Shown here: positions 51,566 through 61,813 of the stretch, in pieces
Numbering within the stretch: position 1 is the first letter of the stretch
Layout of the letters: each line of letters begins with the position of its first letter
Assembly (NCBI RefSeq): GCF_014174515.1
Contig: NZ_JACJUG010000008.1
Location: 124,001-188,000 of the forward strand
Source: Mitsuaria sp. WAJ17
GTDB taxonomy: Bacteria; Pseudomonadota; Gammaproteobacteria; Burkholderiales; Burkholderiaceae_C
DNA: 64,000 nucleotides
Reading direction: 5' to 3'
Made by a program: the position numbers and the translations under genes
Notes under the pieces: model-generated
The model's input: the letters and a program-made list of their open reading frames with translations, nothing else
Told to the model about the DNA's origin: nothing
Database searches by the model: none

Positions 51566-52036
51566 TCAGCTGGCCGGCAGATGCAGCCGGGGCGAGAACT
51601 TCGCCCGGTGCACGCTGAAGAAGGCCTTCACATTGCGCACATTGCTGTCAGCGCCATAGAAAGTCTGGACCAACTGGTGATAGGCCGCCATGTCCGGCAC
51701 CTGGATGACCAGCACGAAGTCCGGACCGGGAGAGACCTGGTAGCACTGTTGCACCTCCGGTCGCGCCACCGCTAGGGCCTGGAAGGCCGCAAGGGCCTCG
51801 GCGGCCTGCCGCTCCAGCGTGATCTCGACGATGGCGATGAGGCCCGCGCCTAGGAGTGTCGGGTTGAGGATGGCCACCTGCTGCTCGATCACCCCCAGCT
51901 CGCGCAGGCGCTTCACCCGGCGCAGGCAGGTGGCCGCGGACACTGCGGCCCGGCGGGCCAGGTCCAGGTTGGACAGCGAGGCGTCGTCCTGGAGCACCCC
52001 CAGGATGCGGTGATCGGTGGCATCAAGTTGAATCAA
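51566..52036 (-). CDS. Lrp/AsnC-family transcriptional regulator
   Basis: 156 residues. The N-terminal winged HTH (LDATDHRILGVLQDDASLSN; RRAAVSAATCLRRVKRLREL) and C-terminal RAM effector-binding domain (VQQCYQVSPGPDFVLVIQVP) match the Lrp/AsnC family. Likely an octameric regulator responding to an amino acid. It is divergent from glmS across an unusually AT-rich 160-base region holding a perfect eight-base inverted repeat, a candidate operator. Confidence 0.92.
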   Translation of the reverse strand: MIQLDATDHRILGVLQDDASLSNLDLARRAAVSAATCLRRVKRLRELGVIEQQVAILNPTLLGAGLIAIVEITLERQAAEALAAFQALAVARPEVQQCYQVSPGPDFVLVIQVPDMAAYHQLVQTFYGADSNVRNVKAFFSVHRAKFSPRLHLPAS

Positions 52037-52064
52037 AATTTCAAATTAATAGATGCTTTGAATG

Positions 52065-52093
52065 ATTTCATCTTATCTTTTGGGTGATGAAAT
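52065..52093. promoter_or_regulatory. inverted repeat, candidate Lrp operator
   Basis: ATTTCATC (52065-52072) and GATGAAAT (52086-52093) are a perfect inverted repeat with 13-base spacing in AT-rich DNA between the lrp-like gene and glmS. A TTGACA at 52106-52111 nearby may be part of the glmS promoter, although no good -10 box follows at the right distance. Confidence 0.45.
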
Positions 52094-52196
52094 TTATAGC
52101 CAAATTTGACAAAATTTTGAGCACACATGTCGATGGCCCCCTCCTAGGATTCGCTCCCATCGCAGCCCCAGCGCTGTTCCAGAGGAGCATTCATCC

Positions 52197-54068
<1,872 letters not shown>

Positions 54069-54098
54069 TGGGGAGTTCGCGCCTGACTCTGACTCCAA

Positions 54099-54138
54099 CA
54101 AATAATGTCCGTCGGGCTCAAATAAAGTCCGTCGGACG
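54099..54138. repeat. two 20-bp direct repeats, candidate TnsB-binding sites
   Basis: CAAATAATGTCCGTCGGGCT (54099-54118) and CAAATAAAGTCCGTCGGACG (54119-54138) are adjacent copies with a 20-base period. The AATAAwGTC core resembles the repeated TnsB sites at Tn7 ends (Tn7 itself has ACAATAAAGTC). They sit where an element inserted at attTn7 should begin. Confidence 0.55.
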
Positions 54139-54406
54139 TTTTCCGCACTGCGGGATTTCGAGTCCTGGGACGGCTCCCCCAGGCCGCAGCCCTCGCGCGC
54201 GTCGCTGCCTGGATCCCATTCGTAGGTGATGGAGGGGGCGCCGGAAGCAAGCGACGTTCGGCGGAGCGACGTGGTGCGTTCAGCAGATCGGACACCAAAG
54301 TCTTCTATTCAGTTGTCGCGACTTGACTGGCGAGCGCGCCGTTCGCCGGCGACCCATTGGCAGCGCCAGTGAAAAAAGTGGCTATGCGTTCTTCCGCTTG
54401 ACGCCG
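54139..54406. other. non-coding stretch between repeats and first cargo gene
   Basis: With the repeats, 338 bases after glmS contain no supportable gene. Beyond 54138 I see no further clear copy of the 20-base repeat and no terminator. It is probably the rest of the element end plus decayed sequence. Confidence 0.4.
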
Positions 54407-55621
54407 TTATCCCGCGTGGAAGCGGCGGCGGACTGACCATCTCCCTCGGATCTGGCTGAGTTCGAAGTCGTCCCGGTATGCCGAAGCCGTAACGAGCACC
54501 GATTGATCAGACTGCGCGAGCTCGAAGCCGGCTGGATCGAGCCAAAGAACTGACTCTTGGTGCTGAACGGGCAGCACGTTGTATCGCTCGAGCGTACCGC
54601 GGGCCCCGGTCAATTTCACATCGATGCGCCTGGGCGACGCACTGTCTTCCTCGAGCGAAGTTTCTCGACTGCGCACCCACTGCAAGAAGCGCTGGGGGTC
54701 GATCCAGTCTTCGGAGTCCTTGTCTGCAAGGCCTCGGATCCAAACGGCAAACTCAGCCTTCAATGCATCGGCCTCGCCCCGCGTTCCAGCAAGGCCCTGC
54801 GCCATAGTGAATGCCACGAACGGGTCCAGCGTTCCCCAGCGCAGAAGTTCGCGAGCCCAGAATCCAAACCATGGGAGCCCGGTGGTTTCGCGCCACTTCT
54901 CGAGCGACGGGACTTCGAGCGCGCTGCCTGCTCCGTCCGACCATGCTTGAGCCACGACAGCTCCAGCCGCGACACCGAGCCGGAACTCGAAGTTGTCCGA
55001 GACAAATCGTTGCCAGCCGCGAAGTTCGGCAGGCTTCGGTCTCACCGTGCCGGCCAGACCCATCCACCACTTCAAGGCTCCTTGCCAGTCCGCCAGCAGC
55101 GCGCTATCCGCGACAGTGCCGCGTCCTCGAAAGCCGAATCCTCTGTCGTTGGCAAGGAGCGCGCCCATCTGCTCAAAGAACTCGAATCGGTCCTGGGATG
55201 TCGCGGTTCCATACTGTGTCGCGTCCTCCAGAATGAGCCGAAGCTTTGGGGCTATCTCTTCAAATCTTCTGCCGACGTGCGGCGAAAACCCGTACTGGTA
55301 CAGCCGGCGACGCTCCGTAGCATCGCTGTAAACAGCTTCGGTAAGGCCGCGGCCACGACGCACAAAGGCCTGTTCGAGAATCTTTTCCTGAACAGCAGCA
55401 ACGCTGCTGAAGCTGCGCTGCCAAAGGCGTGAGAGTAAGGCCTCCGTCTCAGCGCGACTGAGCTCGCTGTTCTTGTCTGCTGCAATCTCTTCGATGGCGC
55501 TGAGGATGACACCATCTAGCTCGTCCAAGCAATCTGCGAGTACGGCGCAAGCAACAGCAGCTCGCTGATTTGCTGAAGGTGAGCCGCAGCGCTGTCGGCA
55601 TGATAGAAACGGACCAGTCAT
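54407..55621 (-). CDS. hypothetical protein, probably C-terminal fragment of a larger protein
   Basis: 404 residues in this frame, soluble, with no nucleotide-binding motif. The segment from about residue 175 to 290 (WQRFVSDNFEFRLGVAAGAV; WARELLRWGTLDPFVAF) has the look of the C-terminal part of large DEAD/DEAH-box helicase-like proteins of defence islands, but I cannot name the family with confidence. The first ~25 residues overlap, on the opposite strand, the truncated XRE gene next door, so both probably lost their 5' ends at a deletion junction near 55550. Likely a remnant without its own proper start. Confidence 0.5.
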   Translation of the reverse strand: MTGPFLSCRQRCGSPSANQRAAVACAVLADCLDELDGVILSAIEEIAADKNSELSRAETEALLSRLWQRSFSSVAAVQEKILEQAFVRRGRGLTEAVYSDATERRRLYQYGFSPHVGRRFEEIAPKLRLILEDATQYGTATSQDRFEFFEQMGALLANDRGFGFRGRGTVADSALLADWQGALKWWMGLAGTVRPKPAELRGWQRFVSDNFEFRLGVAAGAVVAQAWSDGAGSALEVPSLEKWRETTGLPWFGFWARELLRWGTLDPFVAFTMAQGLAGTRGEADALKAEFAVWIRGLADKDSEDWIDPQRFLQWVRSRETSLEEDSASPRRIDVKLTGARGTLERYNVLPVQHQESVLWLDPAGFELAQSDQSVLVTASAYRDDFELSQIRGRWSVRRRFHAG

Positions 55622-55899
55622 CGCTGGGCGCCGAACGCCTGCTCGAATTGGGGTCCCATGGATTCGATGTGCTCAAGGTGCTCACCGGCGAACCGGGTGT
55701 CATGGCTGCTGGCCGGCTGCTTAACTGGGAGCTGTCCCTGGCCATCTCGGACCGAGTGGACGCCTGGGCCCGATCCCGCGAAATCACGCTGGCGCCAGAG
55801 AAGAAGGCCATCATCGTGAAGCACCTGTACCTCAAGTTTGCGGCGCAAGAGCGAATCGATGAGGTCGCGCTCAGCGAGACCCTTTTCATGGCGGCCTAA
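55570..55899 (+). CDS. XRE-type HTH protein, 5'-truncated
   Basis: 109 residues from a TTG at 55570. The frame is open back to 55510 without ATG, GTG or TTG, and reads QQLADLLKVSRSAVGMIETD just across the putative start. That is the second and third helices of an XRE domain, so the first helices (about 15-20 residues) are missing. The following LLELGSHGFDVLKVLTGEPG is typical of XRE proteins with a short C-terminal extension. It is followed after three bases by a membrane-protein gene. Probably a non-functional remnant, or a gene with its start displaced. Confidence 0.55.
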   Translation: MLKVSRSAVGMIETDQSSLGAERLLELGSHGFDVLKVLTGEPGVMAAGRLLNWELSLAISDRVDAWARSREITLAPEKKAIIVKHLYLKFAAQERIDEVALSETLFMAA

Positions 55900-55902
55900 T
55901 CG

Positions 55903-56523
55903 ATGCCGCCTATGGATAGGGAAACACTGGGTTCAATCGATACGCTTCTGGACGAAGCGCTGTACGACGTGGTGACGGGAACGGCAGACACGCGCACAGA
56001 GCAAGCGGCCCGCCGACGGCGCATCGTGGGTACCTCGCTGATGGCGATCGCCAGCGCCTGCATCGGCGCCGTGGGGCTGCTGGCAGGGCGAATCGGACAG
56101 GCCGCCATGCTTCTGACGTGTGCGGCGGCCATCGCGCTGCTGGCCACTGGCGCCTCGCTGATCGACCGGGCAGGAAAAGATGAGCTGCGGCGCAATGTCG
56201 ACAACCTGGCGGACGCTGATCGAAGTTCGTTAGGCGCAGCGCTGGATGTCATGACGCTGGCCTTAGCGCGCCGTCGCCGGCATTTCGGCATCAGCATGCT
56301 GGTGTTGGCGTGCTTCTGCATCTGCGTTTTCAGCGCTGGGCTGACCAGTGGAGGATCGTTCTTCACCCTCATGTGGGGCGGCTTCTCCATCCTCTTGGTC
56401 GGTGTGGGCGCCTGGCAGATCGAGAGATCTGCGAACGAAGCTATGCGGGCTCAGGCCATGCGCGACGCCGCACTGCACCGCAAAGCTGCAAAGACCGGGA
56501 CGCACATCCGGCGCGTTCGATAG
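55903..56523 (+). CDS. predicted four-helix membrane protein
   Basis: 206 residues from ATG 55903 (ATG 55912 also possible). Two pairs of hydrophobic helices are visible, about 43-62 with 67-88 and 128-147 with 150-170, separated by a charged loop (RAGKDELRRNVDNLADADRS). The N-terminal 40 residues are acidic and the last 35 basic, so both ends are probably cytoplasmic. No family is recognised. It starts three bases after the XRE remnant and precedes tnsD by 21 bases on the same strand, suggesting one transcript. Confidence 0.6.
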   Translation: MPPMDRETLGSIDTLLDEALYDVVTGTADTRTEQAARRRRIVGTSLMAIASACIGAVGLLAGRIGQAAMLLTCAAAIALLATGASLIDRAGKDELRRNVDNLADADRSSLGAALDVMTLALARRRRHFGISMLVLACFCICVFSAGLTSGGSFFTLMWGGFSILLVGVGAWQIERSANEAMRAQAMRDAALHRKAAKTGTHIRRVR

Positions 56524-56544
56524 CTCGATCGTCTAGAGGCTGCG

Positions 56545-58359
56545 GTGGTGACGCTAGACTCCTTTCAGCCCGGCCTGCCGCAACGCTGGCTACCTGACGA
56601 GACCCTGTTCAGTCTATGCAGCCGCTATCACGTCGCCAGCGGCAACAAACTGCCTGCGACTACGTGCAGCCAGCTGTTCGGGCATCCGAGGCATGGCTGC
56701 GCGCACGACTTTCCCGCCCGGCTCGACCACTTCCTTGGTGTCGCGGGGGGCGCGTTGGGCACGGCGGCGAGCATCGTGGAGGAGCACACCTTACTTCCTC
56801 TGTACCTGCGTTTCGCCAGTGTGGAGATGGTCGACGCGACCTGCAACGCCGCGGCGCAGAGCTCATCCGGTCGGCTGAAATTCCAGCTCGGCTTGCTCAC
56901 CAGTCGGTTCAGGGCCAACCACCCGCTGAAGGCCTGCCGCGCATGCATGCAGGAGGACACCCTGCAGCACATCACCCCCTACTGGCATCGCGAACACCAG
57001 CTGCCAGGCGTCTGGATCTGCCTTCGCCACGGATGCTGGTTGCAGTCTTCAGACCTCAAGGCGACAGGGGTCAGCAGGTTCGGCTGGCTCTTGCCGGCAC
57101 CGCCGCAGTTCCTCCCTTCGCCGACAACGTCGCCACGGGCCAGCGTCGTGCAACTCGCACGCATGGTTGCAAGCCTGGTAGCCAAGCCAGGTCTGCGGCT
57201 CTCCGCCCTCCTGATGCGCCAGGCTGTTCGTGTTGCGCTGGCGGACCGGGGCCTGCTGGCGGGCACCGCGCAGCGGCTACGGCGCGTCGCCGCTGGCGAG
57301 GCATGCGCGGAGTTCCTAAGACCGTTGCTCGACTTGGAGCAGATGGGGCAATTGCCAGCGTCGAGTGATGAGGGCTATGCCGAGATTGCACGGCAACTCT
57401 CAGCCCGATCGGCCGGCGTTCATCCGCTGAGGCGGTTGGCGCTCGCAGCCTGGTTGTTCGATGACCTCGAGGACCTATTGGCCCGCATGGAGGCGATAAG
57501 CAGCTCGACCGACACTACTGCATCGGCGCCGGCATCCTCGGCGCAGTTGCAAGATGACCCGCGCCGCGCGCGCCTGGTGGCTCTCATAGCTTCCGGGGTC
57601 TCGACATCGGCGGCCGCGAAGGAAGTGGGCATCGACACGACCACTGGCATGGTATGGGCTGCAGCCGCCGGCCTGGCCACCCCGCGGCGGCCGAAGGCGC
57701 TCAAGGGCGACTTGAGGGGCCGGCTCATCGCGCTGCTGCGCAAGGGTGTCACCAAGGAAGAGGCCGCGGCGTACGGCGAGGTCTCACTGCAAACGGTGAC
57801 GACCCTTCTCAGGACCGAGGTGGGCCTGCATGAGGCCTGGCGACAGGCCGGCTTCGAGAATGCCAGGTGCCACAACCGCAGGGTCTGGGCGCGGATCACG
57901 GCAGCGAACCCTTTGTCTGGCGTGAAGGCCGCTCGCATGGCTGAGCCCGCAGCGTACGCCTGGCTCTATCGCAACGACCGCGACTGGTTGGCCGAGAACA
58001 CCGCCAAGATGGTGCGGGCGGTTCGCTTGTCGCAGGCACGCGTGGACTGGGATGCGCGGGACCGGCAGCTCGCCGGCCAGGTTCGCCAGACCGCGCTACA
58101 GATGTTAGAGATGCAAGGCATTCGTCACGTCAGGCTGTCCCAGCTCTTTCAGCGGATTCCAGAGCTGAAAGCCAAGATCCTCAGGCTTGATCGCATGCCG
58201 CTCACGCGTGCGGCCGTCTTCGCCGTGGTTAACAGAGCCAGCACCGGCGCATCAAGCACCTGTGACCCAAGGCTGCTCGCCGCCCCCGACAAGTTTTCAG
58301 TCGCACGCCACGGGATGACACCGTTCAAGAACGGCGGCGAAGGCTCAGACGCTACATGA
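56545..58359 (+). CDS. tnsD: TnsD/TniQ family Tn7-like transposition protein
   Basis: 604 residues from GTG 56545. The TniQ N-terminal domain is clear: WLPDETLFSLCSRYHVASGN, CSQLFGHPRHGCAHDFPARL and the zinc-finger with Cys131, Cys134, His148, His151, Cys159 and His162 (CRACMQ ... YWHREHQLPGVWICLRHGC). The C-terminal half has two HTH-like repeats (about 350-450) and the TnsD-type WLYRNDRDWLAEN. TnsD binds the end of glmS and recruits TnsC. It lies 2.5 kb from the glmS end, transcribed away from it as in Tn7, but no tnsA, tnsB or tnsC is near. It overlaps the TetR gene by four bases. Confidence 0.85.
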   Translation: MVTLDSFQPGLPQRWLPDETLFSLCSRYHVASGNKLPATTCSQLFGHPRHGCAHDFPARLDHFLGVAGGALGTAASIVEEHTLLPLYLRFASVEMVDATCNAAAQSSSGRLKFQLGLLTSRFRANHPLKACRACMQEDTLQHITPYWHREHQLPGVWICLRHGCWLQSSDLKATGVSRFGWLLPAPPQFLPSPTTSPRASVVQLARMVASLVAKPGLRLSALLMRQAVRVALADRGLLAGTAQRLRRVAAGEACAEFLRPLLDLEQMGQLPASSDEGYAEIARQLSARSAGVHPLRRLALAAWLFDDLEDLLARMEAISSSTDTTASAPASSAQLQDDPRRARLVALIASGVSTSAAAKEVGIDTTTGMVWAAAAGLATPRRPKALKGDLRGRLIALLRKGVTKEEAAAYGEVSLQTVTTLLRTEVGLHEAWRQAGFENARCHNRRVWARITAANPLSGVKAARMAEPAAYAWLYRNDRDWLAENTAKMVRAVRLSQARVDWDARDRQLAGQVRQTALQMLEMQGIRHVRLSQLFQRIPELKAKILRLDRMPLTRAAVFAVVNRASTGASSTCDPRLLAAPDKFSVARHGMTPFKNGGEGSDAT

Positions 58360-58961
58360 AGGTCAAGAAAGAACGAGCGAGGGAGAATTTCCAGGCACTG
58401 CTTGAAGCGGCCGGTAAGTTGTTTCGCCTGCACGGCATCGATGCCGTCAGCGTGACGCGTATTTGTCAAACCGCAGGTCTGTCCTCCAGCGCGCTGCACA
58501 GCAAGTACGCCTCGAAAGAGGATCTGGCCGCGGATGCGGTCTCGTACACCATCCACACCGTGAATCGATTCATCGCAGACGGTGCGGGAGCAGCGGCTCC
58601 GAGCCTGTCGGGGCAGCTCGACTACTTCCTATCGGTGGAACATCGCGACGACCTGGCTTCAGGGTGTGCCATGACCGCGCTAGTGAGCGAGATCGGGCGC
58701 ATGGGGCCAGACACGAGCGAGCGCTTTGCCCAAGGTTTCTCGGAGCTCGTCGACATCTTCCAAGAGAGCCTGTTGGCGGGCTCACGCGATACGGAAGACC
58801 GTGCGACGGCCATGACGCTCGTCGGCTCGGTGAGCGGAGCAAGAGCCGTCGCCAAGGGCGATCCCAAGCTTTCTGACGAGTTGCTGCGTCACGCGCGCCG
58901 AATGCTCGGGGGCCTAGCCAGGGAGCATCTTATGGCGGGCGATCGCGGCGACTGTGCCTGA
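58356..58961 (+). CDS. TetR-family transcriptional regulator
   Basis: 201 residues. The N-terminal HTH spans about 8-58 (NFQALLEAAGKLFRLHGIDA; VTRICQTAGLSSSALHSKYA; SKEDLAADAV). The C-terminal ligand-binding helical domain (SGCAMTALVSEIGRMGPD) matches the TetR subgroup that often controls transporters or redox genes. It overlaps the tnsD stop codon (ATGA), an odd partner, so it may be a passenger gene joined by deletion. The target is unknown; a cysteine-hydrolase gene follows. Confidence 0.85.
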   Translation: MKVKKERARENFQALLEAAGKLFRLHGIDAVSVTRICQTAGLSSSALHSKYASKEDLAADAVSYTIHTVNRFIADGAGAAAPSLSGQLDYFLSVEHRDDLASGCAMTALVSEIGRMGPDTSERFAQGFSELVDIFQESLLAGSRDTEDRATAMTLVGSVSGARAVAKGDPKLSDELLRHARRMLGGLAREHLMAGDRGDCA

Positions 58962-59073
58962 GGCTTCTCGTTTCAATTGAGGTCCATGCAAGCGCTGCTG
59001 CCGGCCCTTCCGCAGCAACCATTGCGATCGAGCCTTCCGACGGCTTTCACCGACCAACTCTAGTGACCAGACG

Positions 59074-60075
59074 ATGAAGAAGATTGATTACAGCAACCTG
59101 CAGCCGGGCGACATCCTGCTGACTACGAGCCGGGCGCCCGAGAGCTGGTCCGTCCGGTGCGGCACCAAGAGCGACATCTCCCATGCGATGCTTTACGCGG
59201 GGTCGAGCTCGGCCATCGACTCAACCTCGGATGGGGTCCACGCACGCAACCTGCAGAAGATGTTTTACGAGGACGACTGCGCGGTGTACGCCCTGAGGCC
59301 GATCACGCCGCTGTCACCTGTAGCCCTAGACGCAGTGATTGAGTATGCGCGCCAGGTGACGGGCACGCCCTACGCGCTGCGGGAAGCCGTGCGGTCCGCA
59401 GGCAAGGCGAAGGGCACGGGCAGTGACAAGCAGTTCTGCTCGCGGCTGGTGGCCCGCGCATATGCCGCCGCCGGCATCCAATTAGTCGACAACCCTGACT
59501 TCTGCACCCCGGAAGAACTGAAGACGTCGCCCCTGCTGCAGCATCTCCCGAACCCCGCTATTGAAGTCAGCGCCGACGAGGTCGCTGAGATCAAGAGCCG
59601 TCCGGACCGTGTCGCGGGGATGATCGAGGTCACCAACAATTTTCTGGAGCAGGTACGCAGCTTCGACCCAAAGATTCTGAGAATCGAGGACGCTTTCGAG
59701 TTCCTGATCGCCAATCGGCGCCTTGACGATCAGCTTTGGGCCGCGTTGAAGACCTCGGGCTACTTGGACTACTGGCGCGGGGAGCGGCAGGAGTTCTGCT
59801 GGCGCTATGACTTCGAAGCCATGCTGCGCTTCGCGGACGAGCTGAACGCGCATGCCGACGTGACGAGCTACTGCCACGTCACCTTGCGGGACCATGCTGC
59901 CGGCGCGTTCGAGCATTGGGAGAAGAGCCTTTCTGCCGCCCGCGTGAACGCCCGCGCTGTTCCGCTGCGGAGCTTCGAGGCGATGGTCACGCTGTATGAG
60001 AACCTTGTCGAAGGCGCCAGGCTGCGTGTCACCGTCGCGGAGCAGTGGCTTGCGCTCCAAAATGCTCAGCAATGA
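59074..60075 (+). CDS. YiiX/YebB-like NlpC/P60-type cysteine hydrolase
   Basis: 333 residues. The first 140 show a permuted NlpC/P60 (papain-like) fold: LQPGDILLTTSRAPESW, SHAMLYAG (His37), then FCSRLVARAYAAAG with the putative nucleophile Cys122. The other 190 residues are helical, of unknown role (FDPKILRIEDAFEFLIANRR). No signal peptide. Such enzymes act on amide or ester bonds in peptides or lipids. As an island cargo gene it could be an effector, a defence hydrolase or a metabolic passenger; no immunity partner is obvious. Confidence 0.72.
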   Translation: MKKIDYSNLQPGDILLTTSRAPESWSVRCGTKSDISHAMLYAGSSSAIDSTSDGVHARNLQKMFYEDDCAVYALRPITPLSPVALDAVIEYARQVTGTPYALREAVRSAGKAKGTGSDKQFCSRLVARAYAAAGIQLVDNPDFCTPEELKTSPLLQHLPNPAIEVSADEVAEIKSRPDRVAGMIEVTNNFLEQVRSFDPKILRIEDAFEFLIANRRLDDQLWAALKTSGYLDYWRGERQEFCWRYDFEAMLRFADELNAHADVTSYCHVTLRDHAAGAFEHWEKSLSAARVNARAVPLRSFEAMVTLYENLVEGARLRVTVAEQWLALQNAQQ

Positions 60076-60389
60076 TCGATCCGCGCCGCACTCAGGCACT
60101 GGCGCGTGGCAGCGAGGTGCTTCGCGCTAGGTTGCGAAGCGTCAACGCGTAAGCGCAGAAGTTCGATCAATGCTTGTCTCCGGCACGTTGGCCGAACAGC
60201 ACCTGGGCTTCGTCGGTCTGCAAATGTCCGGCGCTGTACCCCTTCCGGAGGGGAGCGTCTTTCGCTAGGCTCATTGCGCATTGATTCGTGAGGGCTCATC
60301 TGGTGAGCCATCAGCGGCGGATATTGGCTTGCAAGCCCCAGAGGTCGGGGGGCAAGGTGCCATCGATGCGCAGCCGGGAACTCTAGAAG
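60076..60389. other. non-coding region between hydrolase gene and IS1595 remnant
   Basis: 314 bases with no supportable gene. It includes a perfect six-pair hairpin, GGCTCA/TGAGCC at about 60292-60308, which may be part of an old IS end or a terminator without a T-run. Transposon remnants adjoin it on the right. Confidence 0.35.
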
Positions 60390-60990
60390 ATGCTGGCCCA
60401 AGCGGCCAAGCTGACATGGCCGCCAAGGCAGGCGCTGCTACGGGCTTTGAGCGGGGGCGACGATGCGGCGCAGGTGGCGCATACGCTGCGGTCCCACCCT
60501 GTGAGTCGCCCGCACTGCCAGGGCGAACGCGTGGTTCGCAACGGACACGCCAGCGGGCTGCAGCGCTACAAGTGCCGAACCTGCGTCAGGACCTTCAACG
60601 CGCTGACGGCCACGCCGCTGGCCCGGCTGCGGCACAAGGACAAATGGGAGCGCCAGGCCGAGGTGCAGCGCCAGGGCTTGAGCGTGCATCGGGCGGCCGG
60701 CATCCTAGCCGTGGCGCCCAGCGCGGCCTTCCGCTGGCGCCACCGCTTCTTGCGACTGGCCCAGGATGTGAAGGCCCGAGTGCTGCAAGGCGTCGTCGAA
60801 GCGGACGAGGCCCTACTTCCTGTGCTCCTGCAAAGGCCAGTCCGTGCGTTCGCGCAAATCCCGGCATCGCCGCGGCAGCGCTGCCAAGCGCGGCCTCTCC
60901 GACGAGCAAGAGCCGGTGCTGGTGGTGCGGGACCGCTCGAGCGCCACGGCCGACCTCATCCTGGAGCGGGCCGACAAAGCCCACACCCTC
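60390..60990 (+). pseudogene. IS1595-family transposase remnant, frameshifted
   Basis: The first frame (60390 to about 60810) matches IS1595 transposases: zinc-ribbon GERVVRNGHASGLQRYKC, then RCAVAPS-like AVAPSAAFRWRHRFL and VEADE. At the catalytic Asp-Glu motif (60809-60813) one extra base shifts the frame; the next frame continues YFLCSCKGQSVRSRKSRHRR and GLSDEQEPVLVVRDRSSATA. The sequence ends abruptly near 60990, so at least half the catalytic domain is lost. No intact inverted repeats are visible. Confidence 0.75.
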
Positions 60991-61037
60991 CAGCCGGGAC
61001 TAGCACTCGGGGTGGCTCGAAGAATCCAAGCGGATCA

Positions 61038-61811
61038 CTACGTCGGCTTGCTGCCCTTCTGCTCAGAGGCCCGACGGAGTGCAGCCAGGCGATTCATTTC
61101 CTGATCGGCAATGGCGCGCGTCCTGTCCCTCTCAGCTGCATTAGCCTCGGATCGGATATGCGCAAGGCGACCCGCCGCCGCAGACGCCTTCATGCGCTCA
61201 TCTTGCCTTGCGAGCCAGGCAGAAATGCGCTTGTCGTAGATCGAAAAAATGAGGCCCAGCAAAGCAACGCCCGATAGTGCCGCCACAAGGAAGTGCCTCC
61301 AGCGCAAGGCCTGCTCGGCGCGGGCTCGGTAGTCGCGGGGCAGCTCAAGGCGTTCCAGCGCCCAGATGCCCTGGCGCGCTTGCTGTGCGGCGGCTACGGC
61401 CGCCTGGTATTTGTCCCTTTCGAGTTTGGGCTCGGACTCAAAGTAGTCATGCCAGGCCAGTCCACGCTTCACAAGTTCAAGGTTCACCAGATGCCCATTC
61501 GGTTCGATTACCTCAGCCTGAGCGAACCCATCATCACTTTGGCCGAGCAGTCGCGCTGTCACTGGTCGACCGAGCACCATGGCCGCAAGCGCTGATTGCG
61601 CTTCATCCCCAAAGGGTTGTCCAGGTTCCGGTGCGTCAATGAATGCCAGCCTCAATCTGTGCTCGAGACCGTGCGCGTCGACCAACTCGAGCACATCGCC
61701 ACCGGACACGCTGACGACTTGGCCGCGAACAATCCCGTCTGCCCAGGTCGGTGAGACAAGGCTGAGCACGATCAGGCATGCCCACAGAAGTTGCTCGGTG
61801 AGGTGAGGCAT
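61038..61811 (-). CDS. thermonuclease (SNase)-like exported protein, degenerate active site
   Basis: 257 residues. Signal peptide or anchor (LLWACLIVLSLVSPTWA), then an SNase-like domain with SGGDVLELVDAHG (Asp39) and RLRLAFIDAPE (Arg54, Asp59, Glu62). The catalytic Arg of the Y-G-R motif (S. aureus Arg87) is replaced by Gln98 in GFAQAEV. A membrane helix (FLVAALSGVALLGLIFSIY, about 173-191) and a charged coil tail follow. Two bases separate it from the upstream zinc-motif gene, so they form an operon. Activity as a nuclease is doubtful. Confidence 0.75.
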   Translation of the reverse strand: MPHLTEQLLWACLIVLSLVSPTWADGIVRGQVVSVSGGDVLELVDAHGLEHRLRLAFIDAPEPGQPFGDEAQSALAAMVLGRPVTARLLGQSDDGFAQAEVIEPNGHLVNLELVKRGLAWHDYFESEPKLERDKYQAAVAAAQQARQGIWALERLELPRDYRARAEQALRWRHFLVAALSGVALLGLIFSIYDKRISAWLARQDERMKASAAAGRLAHIRSEANAAERDRTRAIADQEMNRLAALRRASEQKGSKPT

Positions 61812-61813
61812 GA

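Noticed and set aside
60281..61003. A 240-codon open frame overlapping the IS1595 remnant
   Set aside because: Its composition has no family resemblance, while the adjacent frames reconstruct a transposase across a single-base shift.
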